From Ipomoea triloba (Eukaryota; Streptophyta; Magnoliopsida; Solanales; Convolvulaceae), in the NCBI RefSeq assembly GCF_003576645.1, contig NC_044916.1, positions 21,502,314 to 21,566,313 of the forward strand: a DNA stretch of 64,000 nt, written 5' to 3'. Under the pieces are notes generated by a model, which had not been told where the DNA came from, ran no database searches, and was given only the letters and a program-made list of their open reading frames with translations. Shown in pieces: positions 46,130-56,045 of the stretch. The position numbers and the translations under genes are program-made. Position 1 is the first letter of the stretch, and each line of letters opens with the position of its first letter.

Positions 46130-48684
46130 TTTCCTTGCAGGACACCAGGGACGTGTGGTTCATTGACAGTGGATGTTCGAGACATATGACTGGAAATCTA
46201 ACACTGCTTGAGAACATCCAACCTATCGAAGGTCCCTTGGTGACATTTGGCGACAACGAGAAGAAGGGGCGCACAAGAGCTGTTGGTGAAATCCAAAAGA
46301 ATGAGCTGGTTATTAAAGGAGTGTCCTACGTTGAGGGGCTCAAGTTCAATCTCCTTAGTACAAGCCAGTTCTGTGACAAGGGCCACAAAGTTGTCTTCAC
46401 CAAAAGCAAATGTCAGATTATGAACGAGGAATCTCTCGAAGTCGTCTTGGAAGCAGCAAGGAAAGGAAACATGTACATAGTGGATTGGAGGTCTGCAAAA
46501 CCATCCCTATGTATGCTAGCAAGGAGCAAGGAAGATTTATGCTGGGATTGGCATAGTAAGCTTAGTCATCTGAACTTCAAGACTATCAACAAGCTTACTA
46601 AGAGGAACTTAGTGGAAGGACTGCCCAAAGTGACGTTTCGAAAGGATAAAATCTGTGAGGCATGTCAACGTTGCAAACAGATCAAATCCTCTTTCAAGAG
46701 CAAAGCCGATACATCATCCACTAGACCATTAAGTCTTCTTCACATGGACTTATTTGGCCCAGTGGATCCACCCAGCATAAAGGGAAAGAAGTACACTCTT
46801 GTGGTAGTGGATGACTACACAAGATTCACTTGGACCGTGTTCTTAACCAAGAAAAGCGAGACAAAAATTGCCCTACCAAATCTCTTGAAACAAGTTCAAG
46901 TTGAAAAGGAAGTCTCGATACTAAAGATCCGGTCAGATCAAGGTGGAGAGTTCGTTAATCAAGTAATCGAGAGCTACTGCAACGAGAACGGAATTCATCA
47001 TCAACTATCAGCTGCTCGAACACCTCAACAAAACGGGGTTGCTGAAAGAAGGAACAGAACTCTCAAAGAAGCCGCAAGGACCATGCTCTCGCAAGCCAAC
47101 ATATCACAAGGATTTTGGGCAGAAGCAATCAACACAGCGTGCTACACCCAAAATCGGTCCTTGATAGTAAAAGGAGTTGGAAAGACTCCATATGAGTTGT
47201 GGAATGGAAGAAAACCGAATGTAAGCCACTTCCACTCATTCGGGTGCAAATGCTATATTCACAACAATGGGAAGACTCAACGAAGAACTTTTGAAGAAAA
47301 GGCAGATGATGGAGTATTTCTGGGATACTCATCGACAAGCAAAGCACTCAGAGTCTTCAACAAGCGGAGTTTGGTGGTTGAAGAGTCCATACATGTTACC
47401 TTTGATGAAAGGGCATCAACAGATCAACCATCAAAGACAACGGAAGCTGCTGAGGAAGATCAGCCAGAGTCTATCGAGAGATCAAACTTACCTCTCGAAG
47501 ACAAGCAGTCGATAGTTCGAGACGTAGCAGAACTCCAGTCAGAATCAGATGATGAAGAGTCTACCAAGAAGAAAGCGCCTGACTCAGTTGATCAAAACCA
47601 GATCATAGATGTTCAACCCATATCTCAACCTTCAATGGAAGTATCAACTGAGGAGCCGCAACCCGACCTAAGATGGCTGAGAAGTCACCCTGCTGATCAA
47701 GTGATCGGAGATGTACGTGACAGAGTTCGAACCAGATCAGCTTACAGAGAAAGCATGTTTGCTTGTTTTCTATCTCAAATAGAGCCTAAGGTGATCGATG
47801 AGGCTCTAAGCGACGCAGATTGGGTGCAAGCAATGCAAGAGGAACTTCATCAGTTCGAGAGGAACGACGTTTGGGAACTAGTTCCGAGACCTCATCATCA
47901 GAATGTCATTGGTACAAAGTGGGTTTTCAGAAACAAGATGAATGAGGATGGAGTTATTGTTAGGAACAAGGCCAGACTTGTTGCCAAAGGCTACTGTCAG
48001 GAGGAAGGAATAGATTTTGATGAAACCTTCGCTCCAGTGGCACGTCTCGAAGCCATACGCATCTTTCTCGCATATGCCGCCTTCAAAGACTTTAAGGTAT
48101 ATCAAATGGATGTCAAGAGCGCTTTTCTGAACGGACTTCTCGAAGAAGAGGTGTACGTTGAACAACCTCCGGGTTTCTTGAAGGACGTAGGAGCTGACAA
48201 AGTATACAAGTTGAAGAAGGCACTCTACGGCTTAAAACAAGCTCCAAGAGCTTGGTACGATACCTTATCCTCTTTTCTACTTCAGTGTGGGTTCACCAAA
48301 GGCCTAGTGGACAAAACATTGTTTAGGATTAAGGATGGGGATCACATCTTATTGGTGCAAATCTATGTGGACGATATCATTTTTGGTAGCACCAATCCAG
48401 ACTTGTGCGAGAAGTTCTCCAGTTTGATGAAAGGAAAGTTCGAGATGAGCATGATGGGAGAGCTCAACTACTTCCTTGGACTACAAGTGAGACAGCTTAA
48501 GGAAGGTATCTTCATCAACCAGGAGAAATACACCAAGGATCTGCTCAGGAAATACAACATAGAAGGGAAATCCTCAGTCAAAGTACCTATGGGAACCTCT
48601 CTACGTATCGATGGAAGGTCGAGAGGTCGATCAAACCACTTATCGAGGTATCATCGGATCTCTTCTTTATTTAACTGCAAGTAG
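46126..48684 (+). pseudogene. pol: Element C pol, internal copy 1, frameshifted (852 codons)
   Basis: In the -1 frame relative to gag. There is no ATG before the protease active site, and the open frame begins after TAA at 46117-46119. Order: aspartic protease ([13 protein letters not shown]), GAG_pre-integrase zinc finger ([10 protein letters not shown] to CEACQRCKQ), integrase core ([34 protein letters not shown]), reverse transcriptase ([44 protein letters not shown]). After RID an 8-bp deletion (at 48613/48614 relative to copy 2) shifts the frame, and translation stops at 48684. An 8-bp insertion near 48704-48719 would bring the frame back, but only past the stop. This copy cannot make a complete RT-RNase H. 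Confidence 0.9.
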
Positions 48685-48699
48685 ACCAGACATATCCTT

Positions 48700-49308
48700 T
48701 GCAGTAGGTGAGTAGGTGTATGTGCTAGATTTCAGGCAAGTCCTAAGGAAAGTCACCTAAGTGCATCCAAAAAGATTCTTAGATATCTAAAGGGTACGCA
48801 GAGTGTTGGGCTCTGGTATTCGAAAGGTGGATCTTTCGAACTTATGGGTTATTCAGATGCGGACTTTGCCGGTTGTAAGATAGATCGAAAGAGCACATCA
48901 GGGACATGTCAGTTTCTAGGTGGAAGACTTGTCTCATGGTTTAGCAAGAAACAACATTCGAAAGCTACAAGCACTGCTGAGGCAGAATATGTAGCAGCTG
49001 GAAGTTGTTGTGCTCAGATCTTATGGATGAAGCAACAGCTAATGGATTATGGTGTTGAGTGTAAGGAGGTTAAAATTATGTGTGACAATACAAGTGCTAT
49101 TGCCATCACCCACAACCCAGTGTTACACTCCAGAACAAAGCATATTGATATTAAGTATCACTTCATCCGAGACCACGTTGAGAAAAAGGACATCACTTTG
49201 GAATATGTTGCAACGGAGGAGCAACTAGCAGATATTTTCACAAAAGCGTTATGTGAAAATAGATTCTCTCAACTAAGGTTAGAATTGGGAATGATAGAGT
49301 TGGGTTGA
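48700..49308 (+). pseudogene. pol: Element C RNase H remainder, internal copy 1
   Basis: Continuation of pol after the frameshift: [60 protein letters not shown] and the usual Copia ending [18 protein letters not shown], stop at 49306-49308. RNase H removes the RNA strand during reverse transcription. Separated from the RT by the 8-bp lesions at 48613 and about 48710. Confidence 0.88.
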
Positions 49309-49990
49309 ATGGTCACCCGATCAGTTTGTCTACAAACATTATGTCTCGAAGAAGGGTAGTTCGAGAGGTCACTTCGAAAGGTAACAAACTGATATCTCTG
49401 AAAGGAGGAATAAGGAGGGTTAGGGATCAATCACTCAGGGGGAAGATCCTTAACCAGATAAAGACGGAAGAATAAGGAGGTTTAGGGATCAGTCACTCAG
49501 GGGGAAGATCCTTAAACTCATGAGGAAGATCATTCACCTTCGAAAGGTGAATTTGATAAGCTCAACGGATATATGAGGTGGAACGGCTATCTTTGGACAT
49601 AAATGCTAGCCACGTGGTCATCGGTTACTGACGGTTTTTCGCACTTAAGGGCATTATCTTGATTAGTGGGAGCATGCTTATTTTAAAATATCAATACTCC
49701 ACTGTCTCAAAGCTTAAACCGTTCTATACTTTACCGAAATACCCTTACCAAAATACCTTATAAGCTGACCGTTATCAGGGGTATTTCTGACTTCTCACAT
49801 CTTTTAAATCAACCGGGATCCTTCCACGGGTCAAACTCTCAACCCTACCCATATATCCAACCCGAATCCGCCTAATATAAAAGCAAAATCCTTCTTCTTT
49901 ACCCGGATTCAAACTCAAAACCATATACCCAAAATCCCCAAATCCTTAGACGCTGTACACATTCCCTCCAAAACACACAAACTTTCTTCA
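49309..49990 (+). promoter_or_regulatory. Pol-ORF3 spacer with TATA-like box, internal 1
   Basis: Non-coding. It begins with two units of a repeat of about 60 bp (GGAATAAGGAGG, CACTCAGGGGGAAGATCC; 49402-49525) and has the short inverted repeat TTCACCTTCGAAAGGTGAA (about 49530-49548). TATAAAAG at 49876-49883 lies 108 bases before the ORF3 ATG, in a sequence that reads like a plant core promoter and leader, CA-rich up to TTCAATGGCG. Function is inferred. Confidence 0.55.
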
Positions 49991-52900
49991 ATGGCGTCTG
50001 AATCATCATCTTCTTCATCTTCATCTTCATCCTCCAGTGCATACCAGAGAGAGCTAGACCACATACGCTCTCAGATTAAACAAGTCAAGGCGGGAAGCAT
50101 CCTTGACAAAGATGGCTTCATCACCCACTCGCCAAATCCAACAATGGCGGAGAGAGTCTTGAAGAAATTTGAGAAGGCAGGACTAATGCGGTACATGACG
50201 CATGACTACCGAACCATTCATGACCTCGACTACACAGAATGGTTCGCTCATGCCAAGGTCACGAAGGGCAAGATTGAAAGCCGCTTCAACGAAATAGACA
50301 TAACAATCTCTGTGGGTGATTTACGAGCAGCATTCGACTTTGCTACGTCGGAGGAGGCAGTCAAGCACCTATCGGACTACAACATGGATAAGCAGGAGTT
50401 TTGGGACAAAATCCGATTGGAGACTGCACCACCCAGAGCATCCTCTGCCCTCCGCAGATTTCATTTGAAGGAGAGGTTTGCCCTAGCCGCCGAGCTCATC
50501 ATAAAATTCATCCTCGGCAAGGTGTCCGGAACAGACGAAGTCAATCTGGACACTCTGAAAATCCTCCACGCCATCTGGAACAACAACAAGTTGGACTGGG
50601 CTCACATCATCTTCGACTGCCTCAAACACCAAGTGCAGAGCTCAGTTTCCAACTCCGACCTGACAATCTACAAAAAGGTTGGTTTTGGCTTTGTTGTTCA
50701 ATTTCTATTGAGACTGAAGGGCTTCGAACTGAGGGAAGGGCGAGAGGTTCATCGGAATACCTATATGGGTAGAACGAAACCTCAAGCTAAGGCAAAAGGT
50801 GCTAAGGATGCATCTTCACCCTCAAAGCCTAAGGGAAGGGGCAAAAGGAAAGCCCCAGCTAAGGAGAAGCGCTCTGATGACGAGCTTTTGGACACCCTAG
50901 TCAAGAGGGTTGAATTGAAAAGGAAGGCCAAGAGGACCAAGACTGCTGCTGTCACCCAGGTTCGAGAGGTGACACCGTCCGTTATACAAGTACCATTTGA
51001 GGACAGGGCACAAGCCCAGGGGGAACCTCAGGCTACACTGGCCACTGAGGTTGAGAGAGTGCCCCCTACCAAGTCCCTGTCAGGAACTTTAAGTGTTGAT
51101 ATACTTGCTGTTGATGGTGCTGAGGATGTTGATGAATCTGTTGGTTTGCCTCAAGAGGAGGCTCGAGAAGTTGAAGGTACTGGGATCAGTGATCCAGTAC
51201 AGGGTATTGTTGAGGAACCACGACAGGTGGTTCGAGAGGTAGATATTCCAGCAGCTGAAGATCTAGACTGTGTGGTGGCTGCTGATGGTCAGGGCACTGT
51301 GGTCAGGAACCCAGTGCAAGCTTTTCTGAATGATGGGTTGACACATGATCTCTCGGTTGTTCGAGAGATAACTGAACAAGCTGTGGAGTGTGCATCAGCA
51401 ACAGAAATCCTACCTGCTGACTCTGATGAGCTGAATGCTGAAATCACATCTCGATTGAATCAAAGTGTTGAGAATGTATCGAGTTTGGACGACTTCTCCA
51501 GAGTACTTCGCTGGATCAACTGGAGAACAGGTCCCTTTGATCAATTGATCTCAAGAGCAGCAGAGATGGAGGCTGAGGAACGATTTGCACTAAACTGGTT
51601 AGATCTCACTGAAATCCCAGCCGACGAGCTTCAAAACCGTGCCCATGAGATGCAAGTAATCAGGAGTAATCTTGGTCGATCTGACAAAGGAAAGGGCATA
51701 GCTGTTGATGCACAAGAAGATGAAGCCGAGCCTGAAGAAGATCCTGAACTAGATGCTCAATTTCGAGAGGATATCAGGCTTGCCACAGCAATATCCTTGG
51801 GACAAAGTGTAGAACACACGAGAGGTCCAGGAGAGACCTCTGGGGTTGCTCGAGATGATGCTGACACTCCTACTCCAACTGCAGCAATCCCCTTGTCCCA
51901 AGTGAGTGAATCTGCTCTAGAAGACCAGGTAGCTTCGAGAGGTGAATCCGAGACCTCTGAAGCACATGAGGTGGCACCTAACTCTGTCTTACTACTGCCA
52001 CCACCTGAGTCCACACCCTCGAATGCAACAGATGAAGCTCAGACAGTTCGAGAGGGTGAAATTTTGTTGCTCCAACTCCCAGGCTTTCCCATCGATATGG
52101 TTAATAGGGAAAGGTGGAGTGCACCAGTTGCTCCTGAGATAATAGATATTCCAGATTCACCAGAGCATACTGAAGTGCAAACAAGTGAGCAACAAGAGCA
52201 GAATGAGGAGAACCCTGCTGGTTCGAGAGTTGAGGTTCAAGAAGGTGGAAACCGGGAAGCACCTGCCGATGAATCAACTCCTCCAGTAGATGATCACGTT
52301 CCCAGCACTGGTTCGAGAGGTAGTGTTGAGGGGGAACCTCAATCAGATGGAAACCGGGAAGCATCTGATGCAGAGACTCCCACCTTGGCCAATCCTACCT
52401 TACCAGCAGCTGAAGCTGAGGCTCCAGGTTCGAGAGGTGAAGAGCAAGAAGTGATCCATCCCTCAGGTGGAAACCGGGAAGCACCTGATATGGAGCTACC
52501 TTCGAGCTCTGATCCCAGTGTCCCTGCTGAACCTCAGGAAGTCAGTCGAGAGGTGGACTCGCAATTGCAAGTCATGGGTGGAAATCTGGAAGCACCCAAG
52601 TCCCCTCCAACGAAAGGTACATCTCGATCCTCATCTCCTACTTCTGACTATGATCAACAGGCCGAAGAAGTCTTCATTGGCGAAGTGCGTCAATTCATGG
52701 CTGATCAATCTCAGAAGATGGCTCAGCTCGAAAGAATACTCGCTGTGGTCCGCAATGCTGCAATGCCTGCTGATGGCACAAGTGAATCCCAAGGCCGTCA
52801 TGCCGAACTTCTCGAACAGGCGATATGGGCTGAGGATGCAGCACGGAAAGCCACTGATGAAGCCGCTGTAGCTCGAGCAGAGGCTGCAAGTGCGAGGGCT

Positions 52901-53602
52901 GAATTAGCCGAGATGCGAGCAGAGCTGCGAGCCTTCCAATATTCCAGTGAACTTCGACAGGATGTGATGAAGGCCATACTCGATGACCTGTCGAACCAAG
53001 TCCCTGCCCAACTTCAAGCTATTTTCGAAGGTATGTCCACCCTCCTCTCCCGTACTGATGATGCCAACAAGGGGGAAAATAAAGAGAAAAAGAAGGGGGA
53101 TACAACGGGCAAGAAAAGGGCAGCAAGTGAACCAGCTGGACCACCTCCAAAAATACCAAGAATCATGAGCAAAGCAGTGGAGGATGCCAAACAGGCAGAA
53201 AACCTAAGGGTCCAGCGTACACTGGAAATGGAGAGAAGGAGAGAAGAGGACAGAGAAAGAAGAAGAAAAAGACAAGAACGACAGTCAGAAGAAGAAAGGA
53301 AGATAGATCTTCTCATGACAAACTTTAAGTTTGGGAACAGAGAAGACACTGAACAAATTCTGACTCTGGAGATATTCAAGCTTCTGAAAATCACTGGAAT
53401 ATCAACACACAGCAACATGTCTCCAGAAGAATGTATTGCTTGGTGGAAAGATGGAGTAATTGATGGTGAGTTCGTGGGGGAAGCCTACAGGAACTACAGG
53501 CATCTAGATGTCACAGATGAATACTTAAGCCTGGTAAATCCGAAAGACCCCATCAAGACACGAGAAGCCATTAACAAGAAAAGGAAAGGCAACAAGAAGT
53601 AA
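49991..53602 (+). CDS. Element C third ORF (1203 aa, SIRE 'env-like' position)
   Basis: ATG in strong plant context (CAATGGCG). Residues 5-16 are a serine run. About 20-250 is a globular region (RTIHDLDYTEWFAHAKVTKG, LAAELIIKFILGKVSGTDEV, ILHAIWNNNKLDWAHIIFD) resembling the 'putative plant transposon protein' domain found in such ORFs; this is from memory. A basic patch (KGRGKRKAPAKEKR, about 275-290) looks like a nuclear localisation signal. About 300-900 is acidic, low-complexity and repeat-bearing, with GGNREAP units at about 750-870. About 930-1000 and 1080-1120 are strong coiled coils. I see no signal peptide or transmembrane helix, so 'envelope' is unsupported despite the position after pol. 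Intact over 3.6 kb, which suggests recent activity. Confidence 0.88.
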   Translation: MASESSSSSSSSSSSSAYQRELDHIRSQIKQVKAGSILDKDGFITHSPNPTMAERVLKKFEKAGLMRYMTHDYRTIHDLDYTEWFAHAKVTKGKIESRFNEIDITISVGDLRAAFDFATSEEAVKHLSDYNMDKQEFWDKIRLETAPPRASSALRRFHLKERFALAAELIIKFILGKVSGTDEVNLDTLKILHAIWNNNKLDWAHIIFDCLKHQVQSSVSNSDLTIYKKVGFGFVVQFLLRLKGFELREGREVHRNTYMGRTKPQAKAKGAKDASSPSKPKGRGKRKAPAKEKRSDDELLDTLVKRVELKRKAKRTKTAAVTQVREVTPSVIQVPFEDRAQAQGEPQATLATEVERVPPTKSLSGTLSVDILAVDGAEDVDESVGLPQEEAREVEGTGISDPVQGIVEEPRQVVREVDIPAAEDLDCVVAADGQGTVVRNPVQAFLNDGLTHDLSVVREITEQAVECASATEILPADSDELNAEITSRLNQSVENVSSLDDFSRVLRWINWRTGPFDQLISRAAEMEAEERFALNWLDLTEIPADELQNRAHEMQVIRSNLGRSDKGKGIAVDAQEDEAEPEEDPELDAQFREDIRLATAISLGQSVEHTRGPGETSGVARDDADTPTPTAAIPLSQVSESALEDQVASRGESETSEAHEVAPNSVLLLPPPESTPSNATDEAQTVREGEILLLQLPGFPIDMVNRERWSAPVAPEIIDIPDSPEHTEVQTSEQQEQNEENPAGSRVEVQEGGNREAPADESTPPVDDHVPSTGSRGSVEGEPQSDGNREASDAETPTLANPTLPAAEAEAPGSRGEEQEVIHPSGGNREAPDMELPSSSDPSVPAEPQEVSREVDSQLQVMGGNLEAPKSPPTKGTSRSSSPTSDYDQQAEEVFIGEVRQFMADQSQKMAQLERILAVVRNAAMPADGTSESQGRHAELLEQAIWAEDAARKATDEAAVARAEAASARAELAEMRAELRAFQYSSELRQDVMKAILDDLSNQVPAQLQAIFEGMSTLLSRTDDANKGENKEKKKGDTTGKKRAASEPAGPPPKIPRIMSKAVEDAKQAENLRVQRTLEMERRREEDRERRRKRQERQSEEERKIDLLMTNFKFGNREDTEQILTLEIFKLLKITGISTHSNMSPEECIAWWKDGVIDGEFVGEAYRNYRHLDVTDEYLSLVNPKDPIKTREAINKKRKGNKK
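52218..52610 (+). repeat. Degenerate ~110-bp repeats inside ORF3
   Basis: Four spaced units pair GGTTCGAGAG (or a variant) with TGGAAACCGGGAAGCACCTG: GGAAACC cores at about 52248, 52350, 52469 and (degenerate, GGAAATCTGG) 52579. They encode GSRxE...GGNREAP repeats of about 34-40 residues. Confidence 0.8.
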
Positions 53603-53885
53603 GCTCTCGTGGTCCAAACTCCATCTTATTTCAATGTATTGATACTTATGTTGTTCTTGGTCTTACTTCTTTGAATCTTTTCCACTAAACTCTGTTATGT
53701 AAACATTCCCTTAATCTTAATACATATATCTTCTGCTGGGGGTGTTGCGTGAGTTTACTTATTCATGTTTAGTAGAATTGTTGTCAAACTTACCATATGC
53801 GCTGAAAATAAAATCAATGCTTTTTCTTTTTCAAATCAGCCATATAAGTAAGTATAAGTGTTGGCATCATCAAAAAGGGGGAAAT
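53603..53885 (+). other. 3' untranslated end with polypurine tract before LTR 2
   Basis: Non-coding; ends in AAAAAGGGGGAAAT (about 53872-53885), the polypurine tract priming plus-strand synthesis, directly against the LTR start TGTTAGG. Confidence 0.85.
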
Positions 53886-55932
53886 TGTTAGGAACATCAT
53901 GTAATAGGTTTTGATGATACCAACTGTTAAGTAAGAATCCCCAAGTCTCGATACATAGGCAAAACAATGTAAGTTCGATAAGTAAACTAAGAGCGAAAAT
54001 ACAACCGGGTAATTTGAGCTCAACTCGGGAAATATTTAAGCTTAAGGTAAACTTGTTTGAACAACTTAGAAGTTTTCGTGTTGTAAGCAAACAGATAGAT
54101 CAGAAGCAGGCACGAGACAACTCTGGAGGAATAAGGGTCTACGAGACATCAACTAAGTCTCGAGACACAAGCCAAGTTCGAGAGGTAAGGACCTCTCGAT
54201 ATACCTATCGAGTTCGAGACGTAAAGAATATTCGAGAGATAGACCTCTCGATACATGGGATTGAAACATCAAGTGGTCGAGACATCTTTTATGGTCTCGA
54301 TAAACCGGCACTTCTCCAAGAGGCTGAATGTTAGTCAACATGTGCAGATAAAATACTCTAAGTTTGGAGAAGAAGAATATCATGGAGATAAAATATTGAA
54401 GAGGTGCTGAGCGGGAGGTTTCAAAATGGACGGAAGTGGATGACACGTCAGACCTCCACCACAAACGGTCAAGAAGTGCACCAATCCTGAAGTGGTCAGA
54501 TTCCCCAAACAAGGAATGATGGGAACATAAAAAGAGTAACTTTATCCAAAAGAAGCAAGTGAAGCATGAACTCAAGAAAGTGGAATATGGAATATTCACT
54601 ACAAAACAAAAGGCTCAAGTTACAAGACCACTACTCCATGAAAAATGCTGAAATTGTGCAAAGACCCATGTTCGGCGTGGGAGACCAATTTCAAACGGAA
54701 TAGTTTTCCCTCCAACGGAACTATTCTTCTACTCTCATATATAAGGACGTAAAGACACAGAAAAAAAAGGGGTTGTGAAAGAGGTCAAGAGGTTAACAAG
54801 AGGTGTCTGATAAAAACGTTCCAGTGCAAAGTGCTTAACTTGGAATATCATCCTGATATTCAATACAGCGAGAGAACACATCTTAGTGTTCGAAGAGAGT
54901 TACAAAGCTAAACTGTCATACATCCAGAAGGTGACCAAAGCTGCTCTACATCAAAGTTGATTCAACGATAGCTTGTGGTCAGATTGGAGATTGTTACATT
55001 CAACTGTGACTATCAACAACGTCTTGCTTTGGATTAAGCAAGGGAGGTGGAGTATCCTGGCTGCTGTCCGAGCGAAAGAAACCTGAGGCTTGACGCGGGC
55101 TTGGTGATCAAAGGTCAAGCGCTCGAGAGGTGGAGTAACTGGAAGCGGGGAGAAAAACCTGAGGGGAGGCGGAGTATCCTGGCTGCTGTCCGAGCGAAAG
55201 AAACCTGAGGCTTGACGCGGGCTTGGTGATCAAAGGTCAAGTGCTCGAGAGGTGGAGTAACTGGAAGCGGGGAGAAAAACCTGAGGAGAGGCGGAGTAAC
55301 CTGGCTGCTGTCCGAGCGAAAGAAACCTGAGGCTTGACGCGGGCTTGGTGATCAAAGGTCAAGTGCTCGAGAGGTGGAGTAACTGGAAGCGGGGAGAAAA
55401 ACCTGAGGAGAGGCGGAGTAACCTGGCTGCTGTCCGAGCGAAAGAAACCTGAGGCTTGACGCGGGCTTGGTGATCAAAGGTCAAGTGCTCGAGAGGTGGA
55501 GTAACAAGAAGCGGGGCGAAAAACCTGAGGCTTGAGGCGGGCTTCGTGATCAAAGCTCAAGCGCTCGATATTGTACTAAAAAGGGAAGTTTTTAGTGCAA
55601 TCCTTCCAGGGAGTTTCTGGAAGAAGAGTGGAAGTAGGCGGGTTGGCCGAACCACTTAAAAATCTCTCTTGCATTTACTTTCTGTTTTTATCTCTCGCTA
55701 ACTTCTCGATTGCACTGCATATAATCACACCTCTCGAACTAACTCAAACTCGTGCTAACTAAAAGGGGATAACATTTCCGCTGCGCATAAAACTTTGTCT
55801 TCACCTCGTGAGGTATCGAACCTAAACATCCTAAGTTCAATACACACGAGAGGTCGAAAAGATTTGCAAAATCTTATACAAGTCTATTCCCCCCCCCCTC
55901 TAGACTTGTACCCCATCCCCTTGGGACCAACA
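53886..55932 (+). mobile_element. LTR 2 of element C (shared between internal 1 and internal 2)
   Basis: 2047 bp, same ends as LTR 1. It is longer mainly because the 122-bp minisatellite has four full units (starts 55059, 55181, 55303, 55425) instead of two. Otherwise it differs by scattered small indels and substitutions. It is followed immediately by a second complete 5' internal region, so one LTR serves as 3' LTR of copy 1 and 5' LTR of copy 2. Confidence 0.9.
55059..55570. repeat. 122-bp minisatellite in LTR 2 (four units and a partial)
   Basis: Exact 122-bp spacing of GGCTGCTGTCCGAGCGAAAG at 55059, 55181, 55303 and 55425, ending in a truncated unit with CTTGAGGCGGGCTT. Confidence 0.92.
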
Positions 55933-55934
55933 AT

Positions 55935-55946
55935 TGGTATCAGAGC
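55935..55946 (+). other. Primer-binding site, internal 2
   Basis: TGGTATCAGAGC two bases after the end of LTR 2, as at the first copy. Confidence 0.92.
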
Positions 55947-56045
55947 AAGTTCTCTGATCGATATAAACCTTTGTTTATATTGCCTAGAGATCCTTCTTTG
56001 AAAAATCTTCTTAAATATTTTCAAAGCACGAGATAATTTTTCAAT

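Noticed and set aside
50401..50772. 123-codon plus-strand ORF inside ORF3 (also at 63507)
   Set aside because: Alternate-frame shadow of the 1203-codon ORF; composition is low quality and there is no start context.
49991..53602. Calling ORF3 an envelope glycoprotein
   Set aside because: Position matches the 'env-like' ORF of SIRE elements, but I see no signal peptide, fusion peptide or transmembrane helix.
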